Assembly: GCA_041398825.1 (NCBI GenBank)
Contig: JAWKTX010000002.1
Coordinates: 1 to 64,000 of the forward strand
DNA from: Planctomycetaceae bacterium
GTDB lineage: Bacteria > Planctomycetota > Planctomycetia > Planctomycetales > Planctomycetaceae
Direction of reading: 5' to 3'
Length of the DNA: 64,000 nucleotides
A program made the position numbers and the translations under genes. This document shows positions 45,327-55,500 of the stretch, piece after piece. The stretch's first letter is position 1. Each line of letters starts with the position of its first letter. Under the pieces are notes generated by a model. The model ran no database searches, had not been told where the DNA came from, and saw only the letters and a program-made list of their open reading frames with translations.

Positions 45327-47777
45327 ATGTTGTATCGATCCCGGACGGTAATCTGTCTGACTATTTGCCTGCTCACTTCTGTTGCTGCACGCGCACAGCA
45401 GCCAGGTAGTCCCGGTCAACACGTTGACTTTGCTCACGATGTTGTGCCGATTCTTCAAAAGCATTGCGTTTCTTGTCATGGTGGTCGCGAAGCCAAGGGT
45501 AGTTTCTCGTTGAATACTCGGGAATTGCTTGTTGATTCAGGGCATATTGTCGCTGGCAAACCAGCGGAATCTTATCTGCTGGAACTTGTCGCATCGGAAG
45601 ATCCCGAAACCCGAATGCCTCCCGCGGATAAACCGCGTGTTTCAAAGGCCGAACAACAAGTGTTGCGTGCCTGGGTTGCGGAAGGTGCCGTTTGGGAGGA
45701 TGGCTACAGTTTTGCTCCGGTATCGTACGAACCACCGCTGCTTCCGCGCCGTCCTGAGCTTCCCGAGGCTCTTCCGGGCCGCAATCATCCGGTAGATCGA
45801 ATCCTGGATCAGTACCTTGCGTCGAATGGAATTGTGCGACCGCAGGCAATTGATGACGCTCTGTTTATGCGTCGTGTCTCGCTGGATCTGGTCGGATTGC
45901 TGCCAACGCAGGAGCAGTTGCATGCATTTGTTGCCAGTACGCAGCCAAATAAACGTGAGCAGTTGATTGACGATCTGCTAAATCAGCAGATTGCATATGC
46001 CGATCACTGGCTGACTTTTTTCAATGATCTGCTGCGGAACGATTACAGCGGTACGGGTTTCATTACGGGAGGGCGTACGCAGATCAGCGCCTGGCTTTAC
46101 GATGCTCTATTGCAGAATATGCCCTTCGATGTGATGGCGCGTGAACTAATTGCTCCGGCAACGCCTGCAAGTCGAGGGTACATCGATGGTATTAAATGGC
46201 GCGGGGAGGTGAGCGCGGGGCAAACGGTAGAGATTCAATTCGCGCAGAGTATTTCCCAGTCGTTTCTTGGCATCAACATGAAGTGTGCCTCGTGCCATGA
46301 CAGCTTTATCGATCGATGGAAACTGGATGAAGCCTACGGTCTGGCAGCTATCTACTCGACACGTCCTCTGGAAATTCATCGCTGCGATAAGCCTGTTGGT
46401 CGTCAGGCTCAGGCTTCCTGGCTGTTTCCGGAACTGGGACAGGTCGATCCGTCCGCAGAGCGTGACGTACGGCTGCAACAGCTGGCGAGTTTGATGACGC
46501 ATCCGGACAACGGACGTTTCTCTCGAACGATTGTCAATCGGCTCTGGTACAAGCTGATGGGGCGTGGCATCGTTCATCCTCTGGACGCGATGCAGTCAGA
46601 GCCGTGGAATGCAGACCTGCTGGACTATCTGGCGGTGTCACTCTGCGACAACCACTACGATCTGAAAGCCGTGCTTCGTCTGATCGCAACATCGCAGGCC
46701 TACCAGTCGCAGTGTCTGTCTCAGGCAACGGAGCCGGGCAGCAGCGCTTATCTCTATCGCGGCCCTGTCGCGCGTCGCATGACGGCAGAGCAATTTCTTG
46801 ACAACGTCTGGCAGCTTACGTCCGCCGCGCCGACGACAATTGACGCTCCGGTGTTTCGCGCGGTATCGAATGATCCTTCAGCACCCGATCTGCAATTGCA
46901 GGCAAAGTGGATTTGGGGAGACTCTGCTTCCGAAGGAAAAACACCACCCGCCGGTGAATCGATCTCGCTTCGTAAGAGTTTCAAACTGGAACAATCGGTT
47001 GAACGTGGCGGTGCGGTCATCACCTGCGACAACGCCTTTACCCTTTATATTAATGGTCGCGAAGTCAGCCGTGGTGACAACTGGACTCAGCCTCAGGCAG
47101 TGGCCATGCATACGCTGCTGAAGAAGGGCGACAATCAAATTGTTGTGGTGGCAAGCAACGCCGGCAATGGGCCCAATCCTGCGGGTCTGTTTTTTGAATC
47201 TCGCCTGGTTCTTGCGGACCAGTCAACGGTCCTGATCGCATCTGACGAAACCTGGGAGTTCAATGCCAGAACTCCCAATGGCCGTGAAGGCAGACTGGGC
47301 GGCATTCCAGGTAAATGGGCAGCGGCGACCGTCGTGCAACCGGTGTCCTCATGGACGCAGACAATCGATGCATCCGCCCGCAATACTCTTTCGCTGGCGA
47401 TCAGCGGTAACGTTCCAATGGTCCGCGCGTCACTTGTGAAAAATGACTTCCTGATGAAATCGCTGGGTCGACCATTGCGCGAGCAGATTGTTTCAATGCG
47501 TCCGTCGGAGCTTTCGACACTGGAAGCAATCGACCTGAGCAACGGAGCTGCGTTCGCTGCGTCGCTGCAGCGCGGGGGAGAAACGCTGGCGTCCAGAGAA
47601 TGGAAAGGTCGAAGCGAACTTATTCAATTTGTCTTCGAATCGACGTTGTGCCGGCGACCGACACAAGAAGAAGTTCTGGCCGTGGAGTCGTTCCTGAGCG
47701 GTGAGCCATCGCCGACCGAAATCGAAGACCTGTTATGGGCCGTTTTCATGATGCCGGAATTCATGCTCGTGCGGTAG
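45327..47777 (+). CDS. PSCyt1-DUF1549-DUF1553 heme protein with inserted sugar-binding-like domain
   Basis: An 816-residue exported protein with a signal peptide (about 1-23). PSCyt1 has CVSCH at 47-51. DUF1549 (LFMRRVSLDLVGLLP, YADHWLTFFNDLLRNDYSG) contains a second CASCH near 320. DUF1553 (NRLWYKLMGRGIVHPLDAM) follows. Between about 520 and 660 lies an extra domain: FKLEQSVERGGAVITCDNAFTLYINGREV, a galactose-binding-like jelly roll as found in glycosidase accessory modules. The end (ELIQFVFESTLCRRPTQEEV) returns to the family. No DUF1501 partner follows; the next gene is convergent. Starts at 45315 and 45327 are both possible; 45327 gives the best signal peptide. Confidence 0.85.
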   Translation: MLYRSRTVICLTICLLTSVAARAQQPGSPGQHVDFAHDVVPILQKHCVSCHGGREAKGSFSLNTRELLVDSGHIVAGKPAESYLLELVASEDPETRMPPADKPRVSKAEQQVLRAWVAEGAVWEDGYSFAPVSYEPPLLPRRPELPEALPGRNHPVDRILDQYLASNGIVRPQAIDDALFMRRVSLDLVGLLPTQEQLHAFVASTQPNKREQLIDDLLNQQIAYADHWLTFFNDLLRNDYSGTGFITGGRTQISAWLYDALLQNMPFDVMARELIAPATPASRGYIDGIKWRGEVSAGQTVEIQFAQSISQSFLGINMKCASCHDSFIDRWKLDEAYGLAAIYSTRPLEIHRCDKPVGRQAQASWLFPELGQVDPSAERDVRLQQLASLMTHPDNGRFSRTIVNRLWYKLMGRGIVHPLDAMQSEPWNADLLDYLAVSLCDNHYDLKAVLRLIATSQAYQSQCLSQATEPGSSAYLYRGPVARRMTAEQFLDNVWQLTSAAPTTIDAPVFRAVSNDPSAPDLQLQAKWIWGDSASEGKTPPAGESISLRKSFKLEQSVERGGAVITCDNAFTLYINGREVSRGDNWTQPQAVAMHTLLKKGDNQIVVVASNAGNGPNPAGLFFESRLVLADQSTVLIASDETWEFNARTPNGREGRLGGIPGKWAAATVVQPVSSWTQTIDASARNTLSLAISGNVPMVRASLVKNDFLMKSLGRPLREQIVSMRPSELSTLEAIDLSNGAAFAASLQRGGETLASREWKGRSELIQFVFESTLCRRPTQEEVLAVESFLSGEPSPTEIEDLLWAVFMMPEFMLVR

Positions 47778-47815
47778 GCGGATTAACCGATCGATTTCAC
47801 TGATTCACCAGGGGA

Positions 47816-49303
47816 TCAAGCCGGTATCCGCAACGTCGCCTGCAGTTCTCGCAGACTGCGTCCGAAGGTTTCGAAGCGGCTGCGGGTCATGTTTCCTGAA
47901 TGGCCTCTCACGGCCAGTTGAACCGCGAACGTCAGTTCTTCGCGCAGGGGTGGAGAGAGGGGGACGCTGTTGTTGAGCCATTCACGGCCTGTTAGTTGTC
48001 GTTTCCATTCTTCAGCGGAGGTTGAGCCGGTGAGCTGCTGGCAAAGATCCCGCGCCAGGACCTCTGCGGCTTCTGCGTAAAGTTTTGATGATCCTCCCAC
48101 GGTTCCCAGCTTCTGTCGCGAAATCATCTGCAACGATGATTGCATCACGCGACTCGCAACCTGAGCTGGCTGGATGCTGTTCTTTTGTGCCAATCGCCAC
48201 AACAGCCAGAGAGCTGCGATTCCAAACAGCAGCAGCATGACCGCACGTTGATAAAACGGCTGCCGGACGCGTCGCGGGCGGTCAGCCAGGACTTCGTTGA
48301 CCACGTTGGATTCTTCTACTTCTCGCACAACAGCATTGGCCAGGCGAAGCATGGTTTCAAGTTTTGGCTCCGGCAGGTCTTCCGGCAGTTGATCCGGGAG
48401 CGGTGGGATCTCTGGTGGTATTGTTGGTGACTCAGCCGTCTGAGACGGCATCGCTTCAGGTTGCATGGCCTCTGACTGTGTGTAGCTGACATTTGCCTGA
48501 CGGTCGACCATGAACAACAACCTCTTTCTCTGACCGTTGCACAGCATTTCGGCAACATTCACGGCCAGCATCGCGTTGTCGCCATGCCACAACATCAGGT
48601 TTGTGAACAGGCTTTGATCGGCAGCCATTAACAGCAAACCTCTGCTTCGGCTTGCTTCGTTTGAATTTGGCAGACGCCCCTGTTGACGCGGCCATCCCAT
48701 GACCATGGCGGCCTGCTGTCCGCTTCGTCGTGGTGCACAGTCGGCGGGTAATCGAGCCGCGACAAACCAGTTCAGGGTGCCGCTCCACGGGATCGTCAGC
48801 CAGCCACTTCGATTCAACACAATGTTCTTCAGGCCCCGTGTCAGTGACGAACTCCGGCTGAGGTCTGTGGCCAGCACGCAGTCTTCAAACCCCTGATACT
48901 GGTGTTCTTTGGCTGACGTCGAAACCGGCCCGGCGTTGAATCCGAGAATTCTGTGCGACTGGTCCGATGCCAGAAGCACAGTGCCCCCATTCACAACGAA
49001 CCGTTGTAATCGAAGCCAGTCTGTCTGGTTGAGCGACGACAGGTCACCCATCATTACAACAACGGTTTCAGACGGGGCAGTGGTCGCTTCGTCAAGATCT
49101 GACAACATCGCCAGACCCCGTTCTTCCAGCAGCATCTGGAATAACTCGTAACCGAACGACCATTTTTCGCCGGCAAACGTCGTTTCGTTTGCATGACTGA
49201 CAGCGGCAGTGGACTCCTGCGCGTGCAGGCGGGGACCTGACATGCCCGAGTTAACACACTCAAGGACCGTGAGGCAGGCAAGAAATGGGGCGACGCGCAT
49301 CAT
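47816..49303 (-). CDS. DUF4350-like membrane protein
   Basis: A 495-residue protein with a signal peptide (about 1-28). The extracytoplasmic part resembles the DUF4350/GATase-like fold: EKWSFGYELFQMLLEERG, VVVMMGDLSSLNQTDWLRLQRFVVNGGTVLLASD. A Pro/Glu-rich linker (about 290-320: TIPPEIPPLPDQLPEDLPEP) leads to a TM helix near 355-375 (AVMLLLFGIAALWLLWRL) and a C-terminal helical cytoplasmic domain (YAEAAEVLARDLCQQL). In planctomycetes such genes usually accompany DUF4129, MoxR and DUF58 genes. Here only the upstream DUF4129-like gene is present; the start overlaps its stop (ATGA). The function is unknown; the family is linked to envelope maintenance by context. Confidence 0.7.
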   Translation of the reverse strand: MMRVAPFLACLTVLECVNSGMSGPRLHAQESTAAVSHANETTFAGEKWSFGYELFQMLLEERGLAMLSDLDEATTAPSETVVVMMGDLSSLNQTDWLRLQRFVVNGGTVLLASDQSHRILGFNAGPVSTSAKEHQYQGFEDCVLATDLSRSSSLTRGLKNIVLNRSGWLTIPWSGTLNWFVAARLPADCAPRRSGQQAAMVMGWPRQQGRLPNSNEASRSRGLLLMAADQSLFTNLMLWHGDNAMLAVNVAEMLCNGQRKRLLFMVDRQANVSYTQSEAMQPEAMPSQTAESPTIPPEIPPLPDQLPEDLPEPKLETMLRLANAVVREVEESNVVNEVLADRPRRVRQPFYQRAVMLLLFGIAALWLLWRLAQKNSIQPAQVASRVMQSSLQMISRQKLGTVGGSSKLYAEAAEVLARDLCQQLTGSTSAEEWKRQLTGREWLNNSVPLSPPLREELTFAVQLAVRGHSGNMTRSRFETFGRSLRELQATLRIPA

Positions 49304-51924
49304 CGATTCGCCCCTCTCTCACACAGGGCCAGGGCGTCACGCACATCACGGATTTGATCGTCTGTCAGATTGTAATCGTCTGGCAGGTACCTTGCCTGTT
49401 CATAGATGTCTGCCAGCACCTGAACCGCGTTGTTCAGCGACGGTGACATCATGGTCAGCTGCTCGGCGGCTTCGCGGTGAGTTCGCCAGTCTTCGATGGA
49501 TGGCAACGACGGATTAATTGTGCGGCCAGTCAATTGATGGAAAGCTGTGACCACATCTCGGCGTGTTTGAATTGTACCTGAGCGAATCGCTGATGCCCGG
49601 ATCGTTTCGGTCTGAGCGTCAGGCCACATGCCGGTCTGTTTTGCAGCAAGTGCCAACAACGCTGCCAGCAAAGCACCAATGACCAGTATGGGGACGATTA
49701 TGCTGATAAAAGAACTGCCAGCGTCGGCCAGACTCTCCAGTGACGATGCGGAATCCGGGGCGGATGGCATTTTCGCATCCGGTCCGGAGGCCAGGTCGGA
49801 TAAGAACTCAGACGCACCGTCGCGAATCGAACGTAAAGTTTCTGATTTCGCCGGACCATTTTGGGGTCCGCCCCCGGAATTACGCTGTTGAGAGATCTCC
49901 GGGGATCGGTTTTTGATATCAGGGCGCCAATGCGGTGACTGCCGGCTGCCCGGCTGACCCGTGTCGGCTGATGACCGCGGGTTCTGCTGACGAGACTCTT
50001 CCTGGAGCTCCTTTGCTATTTCCACGACGTCATCTCGTAATCCATCCAGAGTTCGCAGAAGTGATCTTTCGACGGAATCGTTGTTTCGAATGTTGTCAGA
50101 GGTGGTGGCGCTGCCGCTGGCAGAAACGCTGGCATTGTCACCGTTTTGGTTTTGCGAATTCGGATTGTTCGACATCGCCCGACGAGCTTCCTGTTCCGCC
50201 TGCTTCTGCGCGTTGGCTTCTTTGCGAGCCTGCTCAACAAGTTTTTCGAAAGTGCCTCGCAGCCCGCGTCGCTCGAGTTCCTGTCTGATATCAATACCCG
50301 GATCTGCGGACTCACGTCTTGTCTGGCTTTTGACGGATTCAGAACCTGAACGACCGTCAGGGGAAGTCTTCGTGCCCGATGGCAGACGTTCGGCTGGCCG
50401 AACGTCTGGTGCTGACGAATTGCGAGTGCCGTTTCCAATGCTATTGGAATCAGAATTCTGCGGGCGAGGATTCTGCGACATCGATCGCTGAATTGCTTCC
50501 AGTTGTCGCCGGGCCTGCTCCAGAGCATTTGCGTCCGGAACCATGCCCGCGCTGCCCGGTCGAAAGCGGGATCGTTCATTCAGAGTATCTGTGGCGTTGC
50601 CACCGGAGAGACTTTTGGCGTTGGAAGGTGCATCCTGAGACTGCGTTTGATCCAGCCATTGCCTCACTGCCTCCTGCATTGCTCGCAACTGATTGGGGGC
50701 CATTCCCGCCAGTGGATTCCGGGGACCCATTGAAGATCCGCCAGGTGCCGGGGCCTGACTCGGTGATGTCGAGTCGTTTCGTGCAGCAGCTGAGCTCGTT
50801 TCATTTGGGAGTTGATTCAGGTTGCTGCTGTTCTCAGAATCGCTTCCACCCAATTGCGGCCCTGATGGGATGCGACCAGATGGATCGGGAACCGTCGGAG
50901 AAGGTTTCTCGTTTCCAGATGTCTTCCTTGAATTCGTTGGGGGATTTGCCTGCTGATGCTTTGGCGGATTGTCATCCTGGGCAGGGTTCTCTTTTGAATC
51001 GCCTTTTGGCCCGAAGCCCAGGCTCTGCCAAAACCCTGAAGAATCCCTTTCGCGCGAAGATTCCGCAGGCCTTCCATCCGGCGTTTTGTTCGCCTCCGAG
51101 TCGTCTTCAATTTCGGGTTGGGGAGTTTCTCCTGACTGTGGTGAACCGGAAGTGGGTGGCGGAAACCGATTGGTCGTTGTTCTATCGGGAAAGCTGTCCG
51201 GGTTCGCGGCACCGGACTGTGTTTGTGGCGAGCGAGGTTGCCGGGACTGTCCCTGTAGCTGCGGCGGTATCGGCAGTGGCGGCGCTGCATCGCTGGAATG
51301 CGGTGGCGTGGGAAGCGTTCCATCATTGGCAAATTGTTCGAGCATTTGTCGGAGCTGTTGTTGCCGTTGAGGATCCTTCAATGCGTTCTCAACCTGTTGA
51401 CGTTGCTGTGCATCGATGTTTGGAGGGAATAATCCCGGCGGTAGTTGTCCATCGAATTGACGCTGCAGCGTTTCCTGAAGTCCCTTGAGTTGATCCAGCG
51501 AGATGGGTGATGGATGGCCCGGCTTTGGTTCCGGATTGGCGTTGTCCGGTTGACTACTACTGCCCGGAGAAACCTGCGGAGGACGCTCCCCCGGTTGTTG
51601 CCGCATGATCCCCTGTAACTGTCTCAGGAGCATGGCCTGAGCAGACGCATCTGCGTTCTTTCCATCCGGCAATGGCAATAGTCGATGCGGCGCTTCGTCG
51701 TCGGGCGACTGACTGGTGGCCGACTGAATGATGGCTGCCTGAATGATGGCCGACTGACTGGCGAACGCCTGGCTGACGGATACGGTAGAGCCCGGGATAA
51801 CGATCAGGGAAATTCCAACCGCAATCGCACATCGGCACATTCGGCCAGTTACGGCAAGCATTCCTTTGCGTTTGCGATCACCTGTGCAGTCGATAGGCAA
51901 ATGGGATTGAAGTGATGTCCGCAT
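49300..51924 (-). CDS. Low-complexity protein with C-terminal DUF4129-like module
   Basis: An 874-residue protein. An N-terminal hydrophobic segment (CAIAVGISLIVIPGSTVSVS, about 32-51) exports it. About 600 residues of Pro/Gln/Ser/Asn/Gly-rich low-complexity sequence follow (for example QQRQQVENALKDPQRQQQLR). A TM helix near 750-775 (SIIVPILVIGALLAALLALAA) and a cytoplasmic domain (TRRDVVTAFHQLTGRTINPSLPSIEDWRTHREAAEQL) match the C-terminal part of DUF4129. Tandem repeats near 51710-51770 encode SAIIQ units. The large disordered region probably extends into the periplasm. Its stop overlaps the DUF4350-like start; a small possible gene lies 18 bases upstream. Confidence 0.7.
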   Translation of the reverse strand: MRTSLQSHLPIDCTGDRKRKGMLAVTGRMCRCAIAVGISLIVIPGSTVSVSQAFASQSAIIQAAIIQSATSQSPDDEAPHRLLPLPDGKNADASAQAMLLRQLQGIMRQQPGERPPQVSPGSSSQPDNANPEPKPGHPSPISLDQLKGLQETLQRQFDGQLPPGLFPPNIDAQQRQQVENALKDPQRQQQLRQMLEQFANDGTLPTPPHSSDAAPPLPIPPQLQGQSRQPRSPQTQSGAANPDSFPDRTTTNRFPPPTSGSPQSGETPQPEIEDDSEANKTPDGRPAESSRERDSSGFWQSLGFGPKGDSKENPAQDDNPPKHQQANPPTNSRKTSGNEKPSPTVPDPSGRIPSGPQLGGSDSENSSNLNQLPNETSSAAARNDSTSPSQAPAPGGSSMGPRNPLAGMAPNQLRAMQEAVRQWLDQTQSQDAPSNAKSLSGGNATDTLNERSRFRPGSAGMVPDANALEQARRQLEAIQRSMSQNPRPQNSDSNSIGNGTRNSSAPDVRPAERLPSGTKTSPDGRSGSESVKSQTRRESADPGIDIRQELERRGLRGTFEKLVEQARKEANAQKQAEQEARRAMSNNPNSQNQNGDNASVSASGSATTSDNIRNNDSVERSLLRTLDGLRDDVVEIAKELQEESRQQNPRSSADTGQPGSRQSPHWRPDIKNRSPEISQQRNSGGGPQNGPAKSETLRSIRDGASEFLSDLASGPDAKMPSAPDSASSLESLADAGSSFISIIVPILVIGALLAALLALAAKQTGMWPDAQTETIRASAIRSGTIQTRRDVVTAFHQLTGRTINPSLPSIEDWRTHREAAEQLTMMSPSLNNAVQVLADIYEQARYLPDDYNLTDDQIRDVRDALALCERGANR

Positions 51925-51942
51925 AGCTTTGCTCTCAAGGAT

Positions 51943-52275
51943 TCATGCCACAACCGACTCATCATCTTCCCGAAACCAAATCAGTGCCGGACTGGCTTTC
52001 AGAGAAAACGAAGCCCACCAGCTTCCTGATTTCGCCCCGTACCCGAATTGAGGGTTTTCCGTACGCAGGACGCTCAGATAAAGATGCGCCGTTGCAAAAT
52101 ACATGGCACGTCCTGAGCTGAATTCTAATGCTCCCTGCCAGCGGAGTGTAACCGGAGCCTGACGGAAATCGGACCAGAAATGCGTAGAGGGCAGTTGCCA
52201 TCTTTGAAGGTTCCGCGATGCGAAATGTCCGGGAACGGAAGCTTTTTTCCAGAGATGAACAACGACATCCGCCAT
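51943..52275 (-). CDS. Possible small protein upstream of the DUF4129-like gene
   Basis: A 110-residue frame (MADVVVHLWKKASVPGHF...) that reads like protein, with aromatic-rich blocks RWQLPSTHFWSDF and SGSWWASFSLKASPALIWF. It ends 18 bases before the DUF4129-like start, so it could be the first gene of that operon. No motif is recognised. A longer overlapping frame in another register exists, so coding status is uncertain. The remaining sequence to 52513 is the divergent upstream region of the 1193-residue protein. Confidence 0.35.
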   Translation of the reverse strand: MADVVVHLWKKASVPGHFASRNLQRWQLPSTHFWSDFRQAPVTLRWQGALEFSSGRAMYFATAHLYLSVLRTENPQFGYGAKSGSWWASFSLKASPALIWFREDDESVVA

Positions 52276-52513
52276 CGCTGTTCCTGTTAGTCTGGGCAAA
52301 ATGCAAGTCTCGTGTGGCCATGAAGGCTGCAGTACGGCAAATCCCTACAGGGTGTTAACCATGCTGCTTACCCGGGGCCTGGTGATTGACGATCAAACGG
52401 ACTGTGCCGAATAGTTTTGTTTGCGCGATTGAATCAGCCATGACAAAAATCGGGCGTCTCGGGTGTGTTTGGTTCCCACGGGCCAGGTAACTTGTGTTCA
52501 GGAGAATTGGCAA

Positions 52514-55500
52514 ATGCCACCTTGGAAAAAAACGGTCTCCCTGTTTGTCATTCTTTCGTTGCTGGGCAGCTCCGTCACCCCTTCTATGGCGGGAGACGGG
52601 GCCGGATTCTTTTCTGCAGCTCGGTCGAAATGGTCGGGGATGCGGAAAGAGACTGAGTACAACCATGTTGAGCAGCTCGCGTTGTGCCTGGATAAGCTGG
52701 AAGAAGAACTGCTTGAAGACGGCGCAGTTGTCGCCAAGGCCCCGGACATTTGGGGAGAAGCACGCCTGACTCGCCATCGTCAGGAATTTGAACGCAAGCT
52801 GGCTGAAAAGCTGGATGGATTTAATGTCCGATTCAACGCCAATATTGCCCGCAGCGACCAGGCATTTCTGGCATCGGCAATTGCCCTGCAATCTAATCTT
52901 GCGGCGGGTGCGACCTCGGCACCTTCGGGCGACCTGACTCAGATCAATAACCTTCTGCCGGGCGTCATTCTGAATCCAACCGGAGAAGCTAATACCGGTG
53001 CGACTACATTCAGTGTGTATTCAACAAAGCCCGGTAACCTGTTCGATCAGAGTCCTTTTGGACTCGATGACGCGAAGGTCAATATCGAACCCACAATCGA
53101 ACTGGACCAGCGAGCTCGCTACATCAACCATCTGCATGAAATTCGCCGGATGAATGAAGGCGACGACACATCGGATTCGCCCGGCTATTCGCTGAACCTC
53201 GTACGCATTCCGATTTCACTACTTCCTGGCAGCAAGACTCGAAAGGGCTACGGTGCAGAAATCACTGTCACTGCCGAAGCCCACGTCACCGACGAATTAC
53301 TTCCCACTACATTCCGGCAACTGGTGATCAACGACCTTGTTGACCAACTGAGCGTTCCGATTTACTCCATGATCCGATTTGAGAGCGAAAAGGAATCCGC
53401 TCTTCAGGACGCCTTCCTGAGCACGAAAAGACTTTGGCAACGTGTTGCACCAACACTTGTCAGCATCTACCCCCAAATAGACCTCGAAGGTAAATGGCTA
53501 ACGCGTGAGAAGTTTGATGATGTTGTTAAGGGACTCGACGAACGGTTTTCACCCCGGCAGGTGGCTGACGATCTGGAGTTTCTCTCCCGACTGGTTCAAA
53601 AACATGATGCTGGCAACACGTCGATCACAACAGCGGAAACAAATCGGCTTAAAACGATCGTCGATGAACTCATCAGTCAAGTCCGCAGAGTTTTTCCGGA
53701 CGAATACAACACTGTCCGTGCACTCGCAATCCAGCAAGTTGCCGCGGTACCGGGTGGCCTGAAAGGGCTCAATCCTGTCCTGGAAAAGCAAATATCCAAT
53801 GTCCTTCAACCAGCAGGACTCTCTACGGAGGCATTAACCAGGACTCTGAGTTCGGATCCGGCGATGCAAATTCTGACAGACCAGGCTCTGTCCGCAAGAA
53901 TCGCAAAAGAATACAGCTCCGCTGGGCATGCCAGCGCCAAGAGCGATGCCCTGAATGCAGCGTGGACACAAATCCTGCAGACGCTTGCCAGCGGTGGTGA
54001 AATGGCAGAGCGAACACTGGGCTCCTATCGCGCCGTGAATATGGCTTATACCTCCGGTGCTGGTACCGCGTCCGCCCAACGCAGAGCACGTTCACCATTA
54101 TCCGGTCAGAATCTTCAGGATACTCTCGGAAGAGTGCGAACTGAGGAAATCGCGAAACTCTTCGCCAAATCAGTCAATGGAAATGACCAAAGTCTGCCAT
54201 CTGCCCTCCGTGGCGTTCTGCGAGACGAATTGGAAACTGCCTACGATGCTACCTTCCATGACACATTGTTTGGTAAGCAGTCTCTGGAAGTCTTTGAAAC
54301 GGCCATCCTCACGGGCGCCGGGATCGAAGGCCTGCGAAACAACATCGATCAGCAGTTCGCTCAGGCTTCCGTCGCAACCAGCTCTATGCGGGCTTTGCTG
54401 GCATGGCCCATTATTGTGGAATCTGTCCTGCTGAATAAGCAACTGAACGACGACATTCAACACGTCTCCAAAGATCCTGAATGCCACTGCATGGCACCCG
54501 GATATCAATTACCTTTCTACGGAACGAATCCTCCGCCGGAGGCACGGCAGGCGTTTGTGGAATACGTCAAATGTCGGTGGCCAATCCATGTGTTCGCTCT
54601 TGACCCGATGGCTCAGGAGCAAAACATCGCCGATCAGTACAGCATGCGACGCGAAATGCAGCTGGCAATGGCGCTCGCGTTTGCCAACGGATCCACCAAC
54701 GCGCAGAACGCAACTCGTTATATGAGACGCCTGGAAATGGACATGGAGACCGTCGCGCTTAATCGAACGGCCGTCGCATTTGGTCACGGAAACGATACCT
54801 TCGGATGGCGTTTTACCCCTCGTGTTCAAACGCCGGATTTTGAAAGTAACACGACCACCGGATTCCGCGATCTGTTGCTTGGCGGTCCAAACCGAGATGA
54901 TCTGCGAAAAGACTGGGAACTGGAAGCAGGCATGAAAGAATGCGTCGCCATCGTGCTGATGCCTTCGTTTGTGACACATATTCGCTTTGACTGCCGAGGT
55001 CACTTCTATCCGCTGACCTGCGGGCGCCTGGGCATCAAAACACCATCCGATGCACGCACGTCGGTGTATGATAATGTCGAAATGAGTCGCATGGTGCGAC
55101 AGATGCAGGACTGTGCCGTGTGTGCTTTCAACGAATCGCACCTGTACCGGGATGGCGAAGTGGATCGCCTGCTTCGACGTGTCAAACAGCTGGAAAAGCG
55201 ATTACCTCTTCAAACATCCTACAGTCGTGTTCCCAACGAGAACACGCTGGGTGGATTTGAAATGTTTTCTTCCGGCGTCACCGATCTGGCTCCCGAACTG
55301 TATGACTTCTACGGCGAACCCGGATTCGAGCCGGGAACAGAATCCCGCTTCTTCCTTGTCGGCGGCAACTTCAGCGTAACAGGCACGCGAGTGATCGCGG
55401 GAAATCGCGAAGCCGAATTTGATCTGCTGAGTCGAGAGGTTATGGAGATCGTCATTCCTGCAGACGCGGTTCCAACTGATGGACACGATGGAAAATCATC

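Noticed and set aside
50379..51488. 369-residue plus-strand frame
   Set aside because: It lies entirely antisense to the low-complexity DUF4129-like gene, whose repetitive codons create a long mirror frame.
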